Below, piece after piece: positions 1-6,160 of a stretch of 6,559 bases of DNA (the first letter of the stretch is position 1; each line of letters opens with the position of its first letter). This DNA is from Alphaproteobacteria bacterium (lineage in GTDB: Bacteria; Pseudomonadota; Alphaproteobacteria; DSM-16000; Inquilinaceae): the NCBI GenBank assembly GCA_029263555.1, contig JAJUFW010000175.1, forward strand, positions 1 to 6,559, written 5' to 3'. The notes beneath the pieces are model-generated. The model worked only from the letters and a program-made list of their open reading frames with translations. It searched no databases and was not told the origin of the DNA. The position numbers were made by a program, and so were the translations under genes.

Positions 1-1410
1 AGGGGCGTGCCCACGGCCGACCGGGCCGAGGTCTTCGCCCGGCTTCTCGCCCTCACCGATCTCGGCCGCTTCACCGACCGCATGGCCGGCAAGCTTTCCG
101 GCGGCATGAAGCAGAAGCTGGGCCTCGCCTGCGCGCTCATGGGTCGGCCGCGCCTCTTGCTGCTGGACGAACCGTCGGTCGGCGTCGACCCGATCTCCCG
201 GCGCGAGCTGTGGCGGATGGTCGGCGATCTGGCCCGCCAGGGCATCGGCATCGTCTGGTCCACGGCCTATCTCGACGAGGCCGAAGCCTGCGACCGCGTG
301 CTGGTGCTGGACGGCGGCCGGCTGCTCTTCGCCGGCGACCCTGAGGGGCTTACGGCGCGCGTGGCGGATCGCGTCTTCAGGCTGTCCGGTTTCGAAGGGC
401 GGCGACGCGCCGTTCTGGGCAGGGCGCTCGCCCATCCCGGGATCGTCGACGGCGTGGTCCAGGGCGACGCGATCCGCCTCGTCGTCCGGGACCGGAGCGT
501 CCTTCCGGCCGTGATCGCCGATGCCGGGCCCGGGACGGCCGCGCTGCCGGCCCGCCCCCGCTTCGAGGACGCCTTCGTCGACATGCTGGGCGGCGGCCCG
601 GGAGCGGGATCGGCGTTGGCGGAGGCCAGCCGGTTTCTCCCCCGGGACGACGCCCGCCCGGTCATCGACGCACGGGGGCTGACTCGGCGCTTCGGCGATT
701 TCACCGCCGTCGACGACGTCACCTTCGAGATCCCGCGGGGGCAGATCTTCGGGCTTCTGGGCCCGAACGGCGCGGGCAAGTCCACGACCTTCCGGATGCT
801 CTGCGGCCTCCTGAAGCCGAGCGGCGGGGACGCCCGCATCGCCGGCTACGACCTTCGGCGCCAGTCGGCGGCCGCCCGCAGCCGCATCGGCTACATGGCC
901 CAGAAGTTCTCGCTCTACGACGATCTCACGGTCGCCCAGAACCTGGACTTCTTCGCCGGCGTCTACGGCCTGACCGGCGACCACAGGCGCCGGCGGATCG
1001 AGCTGGTAAGCGGGATCTTCGATCTCGGGCCGCGAGCCCGCCATCCGGCCCGCGACCTGCCGCTCGGCGTGAAGCAGAGGCTGGCGCTCGCCTGCGCCGT
1101 GATGCACGAGCCGGAAGTCCTGTTCCTGGACGAGCAGACCTCCGGCGTCGACCCGATCACCCGGCGGGAATTCTGGGCGCATATCAACGCCCTGGTCGAG
1201 AAGGGGGTGACCGTGCTGGTCACCACTCATTTCATGGACGAGGCGGAGTACTGCGACCGGATCGCGTTGATCTACCGCGGCCGCGCCATCGCGCTCGGCT
1301 CGCCCGAGGATCTGCGGCGGAGCGCGGCCGGGCCGGACCTGCCCGACCCGACCATGGAGGATGCGTTCATCGCCCTGGTGGAGGCATCGGGCCGGAGGGA
1401 GGCCGCATGA
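1..1410 (+). CDS. ybhF: Fused double-ATPase subunit of an ABC-2 exporter, YbhF-like (5' partial)
   Basis: This is the cytoplasmic ATPase that powers the two permeases encoded just downstream. The reading frame is open from the first base. The visible 469 residues align throughout with E. coli YbhF, a two-domain ABC ATPase, so about 105-115 N-terminal residues, including the first Walker A, lie outside the window; the GTG at 7 is internal. The first domain shows signature LSGGMKQ (94-114), Walker B LLLLDEP (154-174) and STAYLDEAE (259-285), where the usual H-loop His is Ala. A linker with RFEDAF (about 559-576) follows. The second domain has Walker A GPNGAGKST (760-786), the Q-loop Gln (901-903), a degenerate signature LPLGVKQ (1057-1077), Walker B with DEQ instead of DEP (Gln at 1135-1137) and an intact H-loop His (1228-1230). 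The stop overlaps the next start (ATGA). E. coli YbhFSR is described as a drug/cation efflux system; the substrate here is unknown. Confidence 0.95.
   Translation, partial: RGVPTADRAEVFARLLALTDLGRFTDRMAGKLSGGMKQKLGLACALMGRPRLLLLDEPSVGVDPISRRELWRMVGDLARQGIGIVWSTAYLDEAEACDRVLVLDGGRLLFAGDPEGLTARVADRVFRLSGFEGRRRAVLGRALAHPGIVDGVVQGDAIRLVVRDRSVLPAVIADAGPGTAALPARPRFEDAFVDMLGGGPGAGSALAEASRFLPRDDARPVIDARGLTRRFGDFTAVDDVTFEIPRGQIFGLLGPNGAGKSTTFRMLCGLLKPSGGDARIAGYDLRRQSAAARSRIGYMAQKFSLYDDLTVAQNLDFFAGVYGLTGDHRRRRIELVSGIFDLGPRARHPARDLPLGVKQRLALACAVMHEPEVLFLDEQTSGVDPITRREFWAHINALVEKGVTVLVTTHFMDEAEYCDRIALIYRGRAIALGSPEDLRRSAAGPDLPDPTMEDAFIALVEASGRREAA
1394..1402 (+). promoter_or_regulatory. Shine-Dalgarno sequence for the first permease, inside the ATPase gene
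   Basis: GGAGGGAGG lies in the last codons of the ATPase gene. Its GGAGG core sits 8 bases before the ATG at 1407, which overlaps the ATPase stop codon. It supports 1407 as the permease start over the in-frame ATG at 1452, whose nearest purine run (GGGGGAG, 1431-1437) is 14 bases away. It also implies coupled translation of the two genes. Confidence 0.7.
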
Positions 1411-2570
1411 TCGCGCCCGGCCTCCATCAAGGGGGAGAAGCGGCCGCCGAAATGCCCGGGCGGCCGCACCGGCTGGCGGCGCTGGTCCTGAAGGAAAGCC
1501 GGCAGGTGCTCCGGGACCCGAGCAGCATCCTGATCGCCTTCGTGCTTCCGCTCGTCCTCCTGTTCCTGTTCGGCTTCGGGGTGTCGCTGGACGCTAGCCG
1601 CATCCGGCTCGGAATCGTGGTCGAGAGCCCGGGCCCGGCCGTCCGCGACCTCGCGGAAAGCTTTCGGGGCTCCCGTCATTTCGACGCCGCCATGGGGCAC
1701 GACCGGCGCGTTTTCGAGGAAGCCCTCGTACTCGGCCGGCTGCGGGGCATCGTCGTCCTGCCGGCAGCCCTAGACGAAGGGCGGGCGGGACGAGGACAGC
1801 CGGAAATCCAGGTGATCGTCGACGGCTCGGACCCCAATACGGCCAGCTTCGTCCAGAATTATGTCCGCGGGGCCGTCGCTGCCTGGGCGGCGCAGCGCGC
1901 CGCCTACACGGACGCCCGGCCGCCGGCGCTCACGGTCGAGCAGCGCTTCTGGTTCAACCCGGAACTTTCCAGCCGCAACTTCCTGGTGCCGGGATCGATC
2001 GCCATCGTCATGACGCTGGTGGGGACGCTTCTGACCTCTCTGGTCGTCGCGCGCGAATGGGAGCGCGGCACGATGGAAGCCATGATGGCAACGCCCGTCA
2101 CCGCCGCCGAGCTGCTGGTCGGCAAGATGCTGCCCTATTTCGCGCTCGGCCTCGGGTCGATGACGCTGTGCGTCGTGCTGGCGGTGTTCCTCTTCGGCGT
2201 TCCGTTCCGGGGATCGGTCCTGGCGCTCTATCTGCTGTCGGCCGCCTTCCTGATGCCGGCGCTGGGCCAGGGGCTGCTGATCTCGGCCGTGACGAAGAAC
2301 CAGTTCCTGGCGTCCCAGCTTGCCCTCATGTCGGGATTCCTGCCGGCCTTCCTGCTCTCGGGCTTTCTCTTCGAAATCGGCTCCATGCCTGCACCCATTC
2401 GCTGGATCACCGCGGTCGTGCCCGCCCGCTATCTCGTGCCCTGCCTGCAGACGGTCTTCCTGGCGGGCGACCACTGGCCGCTTTTCCTCCGGAACATCGC
2501 GGCGATGCTGCTGGCGGGGGCGGTCTTGTTCGGGCTTGCCGCCCGCAGCACCCGCAAGCGGGTCGCCTGA
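1407..2570 (+). CDS. ybhS: ABC-2 family permease, YbhS-like
   Basis: This inner-membrane permease probably pairs with the second permease (2575-3678) to form the channel of the exporter. It has 387 residues; E. coli YbhS has about 377. The layout is that of the ABC2_membrane_3 family: a short cytoplasmic N-terminus with KESRQVLRDPSS (29-40), one membrane segment (about 40-60), a large extracytoplasmic domain (about 61-192) with VIVDGSDPNTA (137-147) and RFWFNPE (180-186), then about five more membrane segments (roughly 193-215, 240-264, 272-293, 301-323 and 362-380). The cytoplasmic-loop motif AREWERGTMEA (215-225), also present in YbhS, follows the second membrane segment. The start overlaps the ATPase stop and is backed by a strong Shine-Dalgarno sequence. 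An ATG at residue 16 would give a length nearer the E. coli protein and is the alternative start. Family assignment is firm; the transported compound is not known. Confidence 0.95.
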   Translation: MIAPGLHQGGEAAAEMPGRPHRLAALVLKESRQVLRDPSSILIAFVLPLVLLFLFGFGVSLDASRIRLGIVVESPGPAVRDLAESFRGSRHFDAAMGHDRRVFEEALVLGRLRGIVVLPAALDEGRAGRGQPEIQVIVDGSDPNTASFVQNYVRGAVAAWAAQRAAYTDARPPALTVEQRFWFNPELSSRNFLVPGSIAIVMTLVGTLLTSLVVAREWERGTMEAMMATPVTAAELLVGKMLPYFALGLGSMTLCVVLAVFLFGVPFRGSVLALYLLSAAFLMPALGQGLLISAVTKNQFLASQLALMSGFLPAFLLSGFLFEIGSMPAPIRWITAVVPARYLVPCLQTVFLAGDHWPLFLRNIAAMLLAGAVLFGLAARSTRKRVA

Positions 2571-2574
2571 TCCC

Positions 2575-3678
2575 ATGTGGACGCGGCTCAAGGCGCTGAT
2601 CGTGAAGGAGCTGTTGGCGGTCCTGCGCGATCCCCGGGGGCGGGTCATTCTCGTCGCCCCGCCGCTCGTCCAGCTTCTCGTCTTCGCCTTCGCTGCAACC
2701 CTGGAGGTGAGGAATGTGGACGTCGCCGTCCTCGACCAGGATGCCGGTCGCTGGAGTGGCGAGCTCGTCCACCGGCTCGAAGGCTCTCCGACCTTCGACG
2801 AGGTGATCCGGGTGGAAAGCCCGTCGGCCCTCCGCGGCCTCATCGACCGCCAGCGGGTGATCGCCGGGCTACTTATCGGCCCGGACTTCTCCCGCGGCAT
2901 CGAGGGGAAGGGTGCGGCGGATCTTCAGATGATTCTCGACGGCCGCCGGTCGAACACGGCGCAGATCGTTGCGGGCTATCTCACCGGGATCGTCGAAGGG
3001 CTGGGCGCCGACGCCGCAGCGCGGTCCGACGCGGCCGGGGTCCTGGTCGTGCCGCGAAACTGGTTCAACCCGAACCTGAACTTCCAGTGGTTCATGGTCC
3101 CGAACCTCGTCGCCGCGATCGCCCTGATGATCGGCCTGATCGTGACCGCCCTGTCGGTCGCGCGGGAACGCGAGCTTGGCACCTTCGACCAGCTCATGGT
3201 CTCGCCGCTCAGGACCCACGAGATCCTGATCGGAAAGCTGGTCCCGCCGATGCTCATCGGCCTCTTCCACATCACGCTCTACGTCGCCGCCGCGATCCTG
3301 GTCTTCGGCGTGCCGCTCCGGGGATCGCTCCTGTCGCTCTATGGCAGCGCGCTCTTCTTCCTGGCGGCCGTGGTCGGAGTCGGGCTCTTCATCTCGGCCC
3401 TGTCCTCGACCCAGCAGCAGGCGATCCTGGGGGCATTCCTGTTCATGGTTCCGGCGATGCTCCTGTCCGGCTTCGCGACGCCGATCGAGAACATGCCGGA
3501 ATGGCTCCAGCCCCTGACCAACCTCAACCCGCTGCGCCATTTCCTCGTCGTGGTCCGGGGCGTGTTCCTGAAGGATCTCCCGGTCCGCGAGGTGGCATCG
3601 AACACGATCCCGCTGGCCCTGATTGCGGGCGCGACCCTGAGCGCCGCCGCCTGGCTTTTCCGCCGTCGGCTGGAATAG
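2575..3678 (+). CDS. ybhR: ABC-2 family permease, YbhR-like
   Basis: This is the second inner-membrane permease of the exporter, with 367 residues; E. coli YbhR has about 368. The N-terminus MWTRLKALIVKEL aligns with the YbhR start and so fixes the start codon, although the frame is open further upstream. One membrane segment (about 23-42) is followed by AATLEV and an extracytoplasmic domain (about 43-172) with ILDGRRSNTAQI (120-131) and RNWFNPNL (161-168). About five further membrane segments lie at roughly 173-195, 220-245, 254-277, 282-302 and 343-361. The loop motif ARERELGTFDQLMVSP (196-211) and SSTQQQA (277-283) are also present in YbhR. The start is 4 bases after the previous stop with no clear Shine-Dalgarno sequence, so translation is probably coupled. 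It resembles its partner permease only moderately, which suggests a heterodimer from an old duplication. Confidence 0.95.
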   Translation: MWTRLKALIVKELLAVLRDPRGRVILVAPPLVQLLVFAFAATLEVRNVDVAVLDQDAGRWSGELVHRLEGSPTFDEVIRVESPSALRGLIDRQRVIAGLLIGPDFSRGIEGKGAADLQMILDGRRSNTAQIVAGYLTGIVEGLGADAAARSDAAGVLVVPRNWFNPNLNFQWFMVPNLVAAIALMIGLIVTALSVARERELGTFDQLMVSPLRTHEILIGKLVPPMLIGLFHITLYVAAAILVFGVPLRGSLLSLYGSALFFLAAVVGVGLFISALSSTQQQAILGAFLFMVPAMLLSGFATPIENMPEWLQPLTNLNPLRHFLVVVRGVFLKDLPVREVASNTIPLALIAGATLSAAAWLFRRRLE

Positions 3679-3698
3679 GCCTAGGGCCGTTCCGGCCG
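3667..3698. terminator. Convergent hairpin shared by the permease and DUF4269 stop codons
   Basis: A long imperfect inverted repeat covers the point where two genes meet. The outer stem CGGCTGGAA (3667-3675) pairs with TTCCGGCCG (3690-3698), nine pairs with one G-U on the + strand. After a small internal loop, GGCC (3678-3681) pairs with GGCC (3685-3688) around a TAG loop. Both stop codons lie inside it. There is no T-run on either side, so it is not a classical intrinsic terminator. It may still act as a two-way barrier, a Rho-linked site or an mRNA-end stabiliser. Function is inferred. Confidence 0.45.
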
Positions 3699-4268
3699 CG
3701 TCGCGATCAGGGTGCGCAATGCCGCGTCTCCCAGGGCCTCCAGGTCCAGAAGCGCGTCGTAGGGATCGCCCGGAAGCCCCAGGACCCGGGCGAAGGCGGG
3801 TTCGGTCTTCCAGCCCTCTTCCTTCAGGCGCCGGATCCGGCGGCGGAGGGAATGTCCGCCCTGGCGCAGCAGCCGCGCCTCGACGATCATGTGGCGATAC
3901 CCGGCCTGCAGCCTCGTCGGGACCGGCTGGGCGAAGATTTCGACGGGCAGCCCTTCGACCTCGAAGCGGCATACCGTGGCACCCGGCGTGGTCGGCACCT
4001 CGACGATCGCGAAGGTGGAGAAGCGGCCGAAGGCGGCGGCCGCGGTGTCGGTAAAGGCCTTGCGGTCATGCACCTCGCACAGGATGTCGAGATCGCTTCC
4101 CGGGACGTCGATGCCAAGCGGCAGCGTGCCGACGACGACCGGATCCCAGGGCGCCAGCGTTTCCATGATCGGATGGGTATCGAGCATGGCCGCCGCCTGC
4201 CGGGCGCGCGGGCCGAGCCGCCCGATCGGCAGGCCCGACGGTTCGGGAGGGAGTGCCGGGCGGATCAT
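3681..4268 (-). CDS. DUF4269 family protein, nucleotidyltransferase-like
   Basis: This 195-residue soluble protein matches the DUF4269 family, whose function is not established. The family hallmark is GTLPLGIDVPGSDLDILCE (47-65). It fits the nucleotidyltransferase-superfamily pattern: a small-residue turn (Gly47-Thr48), then Asp59-Leu-Asp61 twelve residues later. FEVEGLPVEIF (102-112) could supply the third acidic residue (Glu110). A basic helix, RRRIRRLKEEGWK (142-154), and the family-like YRHMIVEARLL (124-134) follow. No signal peptide or membrane segment is seen. The ATG at 4268 has GAGGG four bases upstream. The gene converges on the exporter operon with 2 bases between stops and is head-to-head with the GNAT gene. 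A metal-dependent nucleotidyl-transfer activity is possible but is inference from the motif alone. Confidence 0.88.
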   Translation of the reverse strand: MIRPALPPEPSGLPIGRLGPRARQAAAMLDTHPIMETLAPWDPVVVGTLPLGIDVPGSDLDILCEVHDRKAFTDTAAAAFGRFSTFAIVEVPTTPGATVCRFEVEGLPVEIFAQPVPTRLQAGYRHMIVEARLLRQGGHSLRRRIRRLKEEGWKTEPAFARVLGLPGDPYDALLDLEALGDAALRTLIATRPERP

Positions 4269-4284
4269 GACGCCCTCACAGGAT

Positions 4285-4290
4285 GGGGGA
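4285..4290 (+). promoter_or_regulatory. Shine-Dalgarno-like GGGGGA for the GNAT gene
   Basis: GGGGGA (continuing as AG to 4292) lies 10 bases before the ATG at 4301 and only 4 bases before the ATG at 4295. It overlaps the earliest in-frame ATG (4283), which has no room for a ribosome site of its own. It therefore favours 4301, or less likely 4295. Confidence 0.4.
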
Positions 4291-4300
4291 AGCGATGACC

Positions 4301-4792
4301 ATGTCGGACGAGCCGAGCATACGCACGATCCGTCCGTCGGATCGGAAGCGGCTTCGGTCCCTTGCCTTGCGTCTGGGCGAGCAGAAGCTGCCGGCCTGGC
4401 GCGATCCCGAGCCCATACGCCGGCAGGCCAGGGCGGGCCAGGCCGTCTTCGGCGCGCCGCTGCCGCGCGACCAGGTGATCCTGGTCGCGGAAGGGACGGA
4501 CGGCGCCGTTCTGGGATATGCCCAGATCGGGCTCGACCGTGACCATTTTTCCGGCGAACCCATGGGCCACGTCTTCTCGCTGGTCACCGACCCGGCGGCC
4601 GAAGGCCGGGGCGTGGCGAGCCGGCTCCTGGACGCGGCCGGGGCCTGGGCGCTGGATCATGGGGCGACGGGGCTCCTGCTCTTCGTCTTCGCGACCAACG
4701 ACCGGGCGCGCGCCCTCTATCGCCGATGCGGGTTCCAGGAGGACATGATCTCCATGGTGAAGCCCCTGCGCCGTCCGGCCGGGCCGGCGTGA
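4301..4792 (+). CDS. GNAT family N-acetyltransferase
   Basis: This is a single-domain GNAT acetyltransferase of 163 residues, which would transfer an acetyl group from acetyl-CoA to an amine on a small molecule or protein. IRTIRPSDRKRL (7-18) is the usual first strand and helix. ILVAEGTDGAVLGYAQIGL (60-78) is the central beta hairpin. FSLVTDP then EGRGVASRLL (101-110) is motif A, the pyrophosphate-binding loop, with Glu101 in the usual Gln/Arg position. NDRARALYRRCGF (133-145) is motif B, with Tyr140 in the place of the family's general-acid tyrosine. Three ATGs are in frame (4283, 4295, 4301); I chose 4301 from Shine-Dalgarno spacing, and the earliest adds only six residues. Its 5' end is back-to-back with the DUF4269 gene, so any promoter must lie within that gene. 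The substrate cannot be told from sequence. Confidence 0.9.
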   Translation: MSDEPSIRTIRPSDRKRLRSLALRLGEQKLPAWRDPEPIRRQARAGQAVFGAPLPRDQVILVAEGTDGAVLGYAQIGLDRDHFSGEPMGHVFSLVTDPAAEGRGVASRLLDAAGAWALDHGATGLLLFVFATNDRARALYRRCGFQEDMISMVKPLRRPAGPA

Positions 4793-4810
4793 CCGGATCT
4801 GCCCTGGATC

Positions 4811-4825
4811 GGCGCTAGCGGCGCC
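4811..4825. other. Small hairpin at the hydroxylase stop codon
   Basis: GGCGC (4811-4815) and GCGCC (4821-4825) form a perfect 5-bp stem with a five-base loop across the hydroxylase stop codon. It lies in the 22-base gap between the convergent GNAT and hydroxylase genes and their ends. There is no T-run. It may be a weak termination or mRNA-end element, or a chance product of high G+C. Confidence 0.25.
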
Positions 4826-5519
4826 CGCCTGCCTGCATGCTGGCGAAGGGGGTTTCCACATAGACGCCCGGATTCGGATAGTAATCGATGAACAGGTTGA
4901 CCCGGGGGCGCTTGCCGGTATGGCGGGTCGAATGTTGGATGCGGTTGTTGAAGTCGTAGACGCGCCCCAGGCGCATCGTCAGCTTGCGCCCGCCGATCTT
5001 GTACTCGACGCCGGGCGGGTTGAAGATCGGCACGTGCAGCCGGTGCGCCCTGGCGGCCATGGGCTGGCCGTCGATATGGGGGTTGACCCTGCTGCTGGGC
5101 TCCATCCAGACGAGAGCGATCCGGACGACGACGCCGGTGGCCGTGCGGACATAGTTGACGGCCTGGTCGACCAGGGGTCCGATCACGGATTCGTATTCCT
5201 TCCATTCCGGAAAGACGTAGATCGGCCCGACATCGGTTTCGCGCTCGATCTCCGGCATGAAGGGGGCGGGATCTATGCCCTTCTGCTTCGCCCAGGCCCG
5301 CACCAGATCCTCCATGTCGCGAATGCGCCACGGATTCACCCACCGGTGCCATTCGTGCTTGAAGATGATGGCGCGCGTCGAATTGTGCGCCTTGTCCGCC
5401 AGCACGTCCTGACGGAACGAGTTGCGGGTCCAGGCTTCTTCGGGAAGCTGCTTCACGAGATCGACGACCGGGCCCACGTCGGCGGGGCCCAGGTCGCGGT
5501 AAGGAACGCCGATATCCAT
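4815..5519 (-). CDS. Aspartyl/asparaginyl beta-hydroxylase family 2-oxoglutarate/Fe(II) dioxygenase
   Basis: This predicted soluble dioxygenase (234 residues) would use O2 and 2-oxoglutarate to hydroxylate an amino-acid side chain, releasing CO2 and succinate. The C-terminal half is the Asp/Asn hydroxylase jelly-roll domain. Comparison with human AspH from memory places His148 and His196 at the iron ligands His679 and His725, Arg160/His162 at Arg688/His690, and Arg206 at the 2-oxoglutarate-binding Arg735. The spacing from the second His to that Arg is ten residues in both. Unlike AspH, it has Asp150 in the H-x-D position, so a full two-His-one-carboxylate triad is possible. The N-terminal region (1-100) is not recognised beyond the family. 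The ATG at 5519 starts MDIGVPYRDL, where recognisable protein begins, with AAGGGA about nine bases upstream; the frame stays open beyond it but reads as noise. It follows the Lrp-type regulator by 173 bases on the same strand. The substrate (free amino acid, peptide or protein) is unknown. Confidence 0.88.
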   Translation of the reverse strand: MDIGVPYRDLGPADVGPVVDLVKQLPEEAWTRNSFRQDVLADKAHNSTRAIIFKHEWHRWVNPWRIRDMEDLVRAWAKQKGIDPAPFMPEIERETDVGPIYVFPEWKEYESVIGPLVDQAVNYVRTATGVVVRIALVWMEPSSRVNPHIDGQPMAARAHRLHVPIFNPPGVEYKIGGRKLTMRLGRVYDFNNRIQHSTRHTGKRPRVNLFIDYYPNPGVYVETPFASMQAGGRR

Positions 5520-5640
5520 GTCTTTCAATCCCTTCGGGATCCCGCCGCGACCGGCGTGAGACGCCTCCGACGGGCGGAGACGGCGCATCGCCCGCGGGCA
5601 CGCGGGGCGCGATCGGTCTTTCGGCGATGGGAACCTGGAC

Positions 5641-5670
5641 AGCATACGTACGTGCCCATATGCGCGTCCA
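5641..5670 (-). promoter_or_regulatory. Candidate promoter of the hydroxylase gene with palindromic spacer
   Basis: On the - strand, TGGACG (5670-5665, four of six matches to TTGACA) and TATGCT (5646-5641, four of six to TATAAT) are 18 bases apart. This would put the RNA start near 5634, leaving a leader of about 115 bases. The spacer holds ACGTACGT (5646-5653) and CATATG (5657-5662), both perfect palindromes, and GCATA/TATGC arms 12 bases apart (5642-5646, 5659-5663). This is the most A/T-rich part of the gap between the two genes. Both the promoter and an operator role are inference. Confidence 0.3.
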
Positions 5671-5692
5671 GCGGGATTGTTGCAGGCGTCCG

Positions 5693-6160
5693 TCAAGCGC
5701 CGGCCGGCGCGGGTCGGGCGACAGGCTTGCCTTCGGTCCGTGTCGACAACACGATGGCGGAGATCGTGGCCCCATAGGGAGACAGGCGCGTGATCACCTC
5801 GTCCAGATGGGGGATGGAGCTTGCGATGACCTTCAGGATGAAGGCGTCCTCGCCCGTCACGTGGTGGCACTCGAGGACTTCCGCCATCTCGTTCACCACG
5901 ATGTCGAGCCGCCGGTAGTTGTCCCGGGAGCAGCGAAGGCGGATGAAGGCGGTCAGCCCGTATCCGAGCTTCGCCCGGTCGACCTGCGCCTGGTAGCCGG
6001 TGATGATGCCCCTGTCCTCGAGCCGCTTCACCCGCTCGGCCACGGCCGGAGCCGATAGCCCGACCTGCCGCCCCAGTTCGGCAAAGTTGATGCGGGCGTT
6101 CTGCTGAAGCACGGTCAGGATACGCCAACCGATTTCGTCGATCTTTTCCTTCGATTCCAA
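5693..6160 (-). CDS. Lrp/AsnC family transcriptional regulator
   Basis: This 155-residue DNA-binding regulator should respond to an amino acid or related small molecule. Family members assemble as dimers and higher oligomers that wrap DNA. The N-terminal winged helix-turn-helix spans about 5-60: IDEIGWRILTVLQQNARINF (7-26), then AELGRQVGLSAPAVAERVKRL (27-47), then GIITGYQAQVD (51-61). The C-terminal RAM effector-binding domain spans about 65-142. It contains the conserved CHHVTGEDAFILKV (98-111), whose Gly103-x-Asp105 turn is typical of the effector pocket, and a last strand ending VLSTRTEG. The C-terminal tail is short and Ala/Pro-rich. The start is TTG: no ATG or GTG fits, and GGGGAGG lies seven bases upstream. 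It is divergent from a LysE-family exporter and upstream of the hydroxylase, so it probably controls one or both, and itself. Confidence 0.93.
   Translation of the reverse strand: MESKEKIDEIGWRILTVLQQNARINFAELGRQVGLSAPAVAERVKRLEDRGIITGYQAQVDRAKLGYGLTAFIRLRCSRDNYRRLDIVVNEMAEVLECHHVTGEDAFILKVIASSIPHLDEVITRLSPYGATISAIVLSTRTEGKPVARPAPAGA

Noticed and set aside
2869..3972. 367-codon - strand open frame opposite the second permease
   Set aside because: It is antisense to a well-conserved membrane protein and rich in Arg, Asp and Glu from complemented codons; no domain is seen.
2577..4298. Very long + strand open frame (573 codons) overlapping the second permease and the DUF4269 gene
   Set aside because: Its translation is low-complexity Arg/Gly/Pro/Ala-rich with no domain, and it is out of frame with a clear permease and antisense to DUF4269. 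It is a by-product of high G+C.
4316..4321. TATGCT (- strand) as a -10 box for the DUF4269 gene
   Set aside because: No acceptable -35 box is found 16-18 bases upstream, so I do not call a promoter; the repeat of the motif is only noted as a weak finding.
4775..4787. CCGGC/GCCGG hairpin at the end of the GNAT gene
   Set aside because: It is a short G/C-only stem inside coding sequence with no following T-run; too likely by chance to call a terminator.
5590..5599. GCCCGCGGGC perfect palindrome in the hydroxylase leader
   Set aside because: It has G/C-only composition, so chance is likely, and it has no loop or T-run to suggest a terminator or attenuator.
4717..5775. 352-codon - strand open frame over the hydroxylase
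   Set aside because: It is out of frame with a gene whose metal and cofactor residues are all in place; no domain is seen.
4920..5777. 285-codon + strand open frame opposite the hydroxylase
   Set aside because: It is the antisense mirror of a conserved gene; composition follows the complement of hydroxylase codons.
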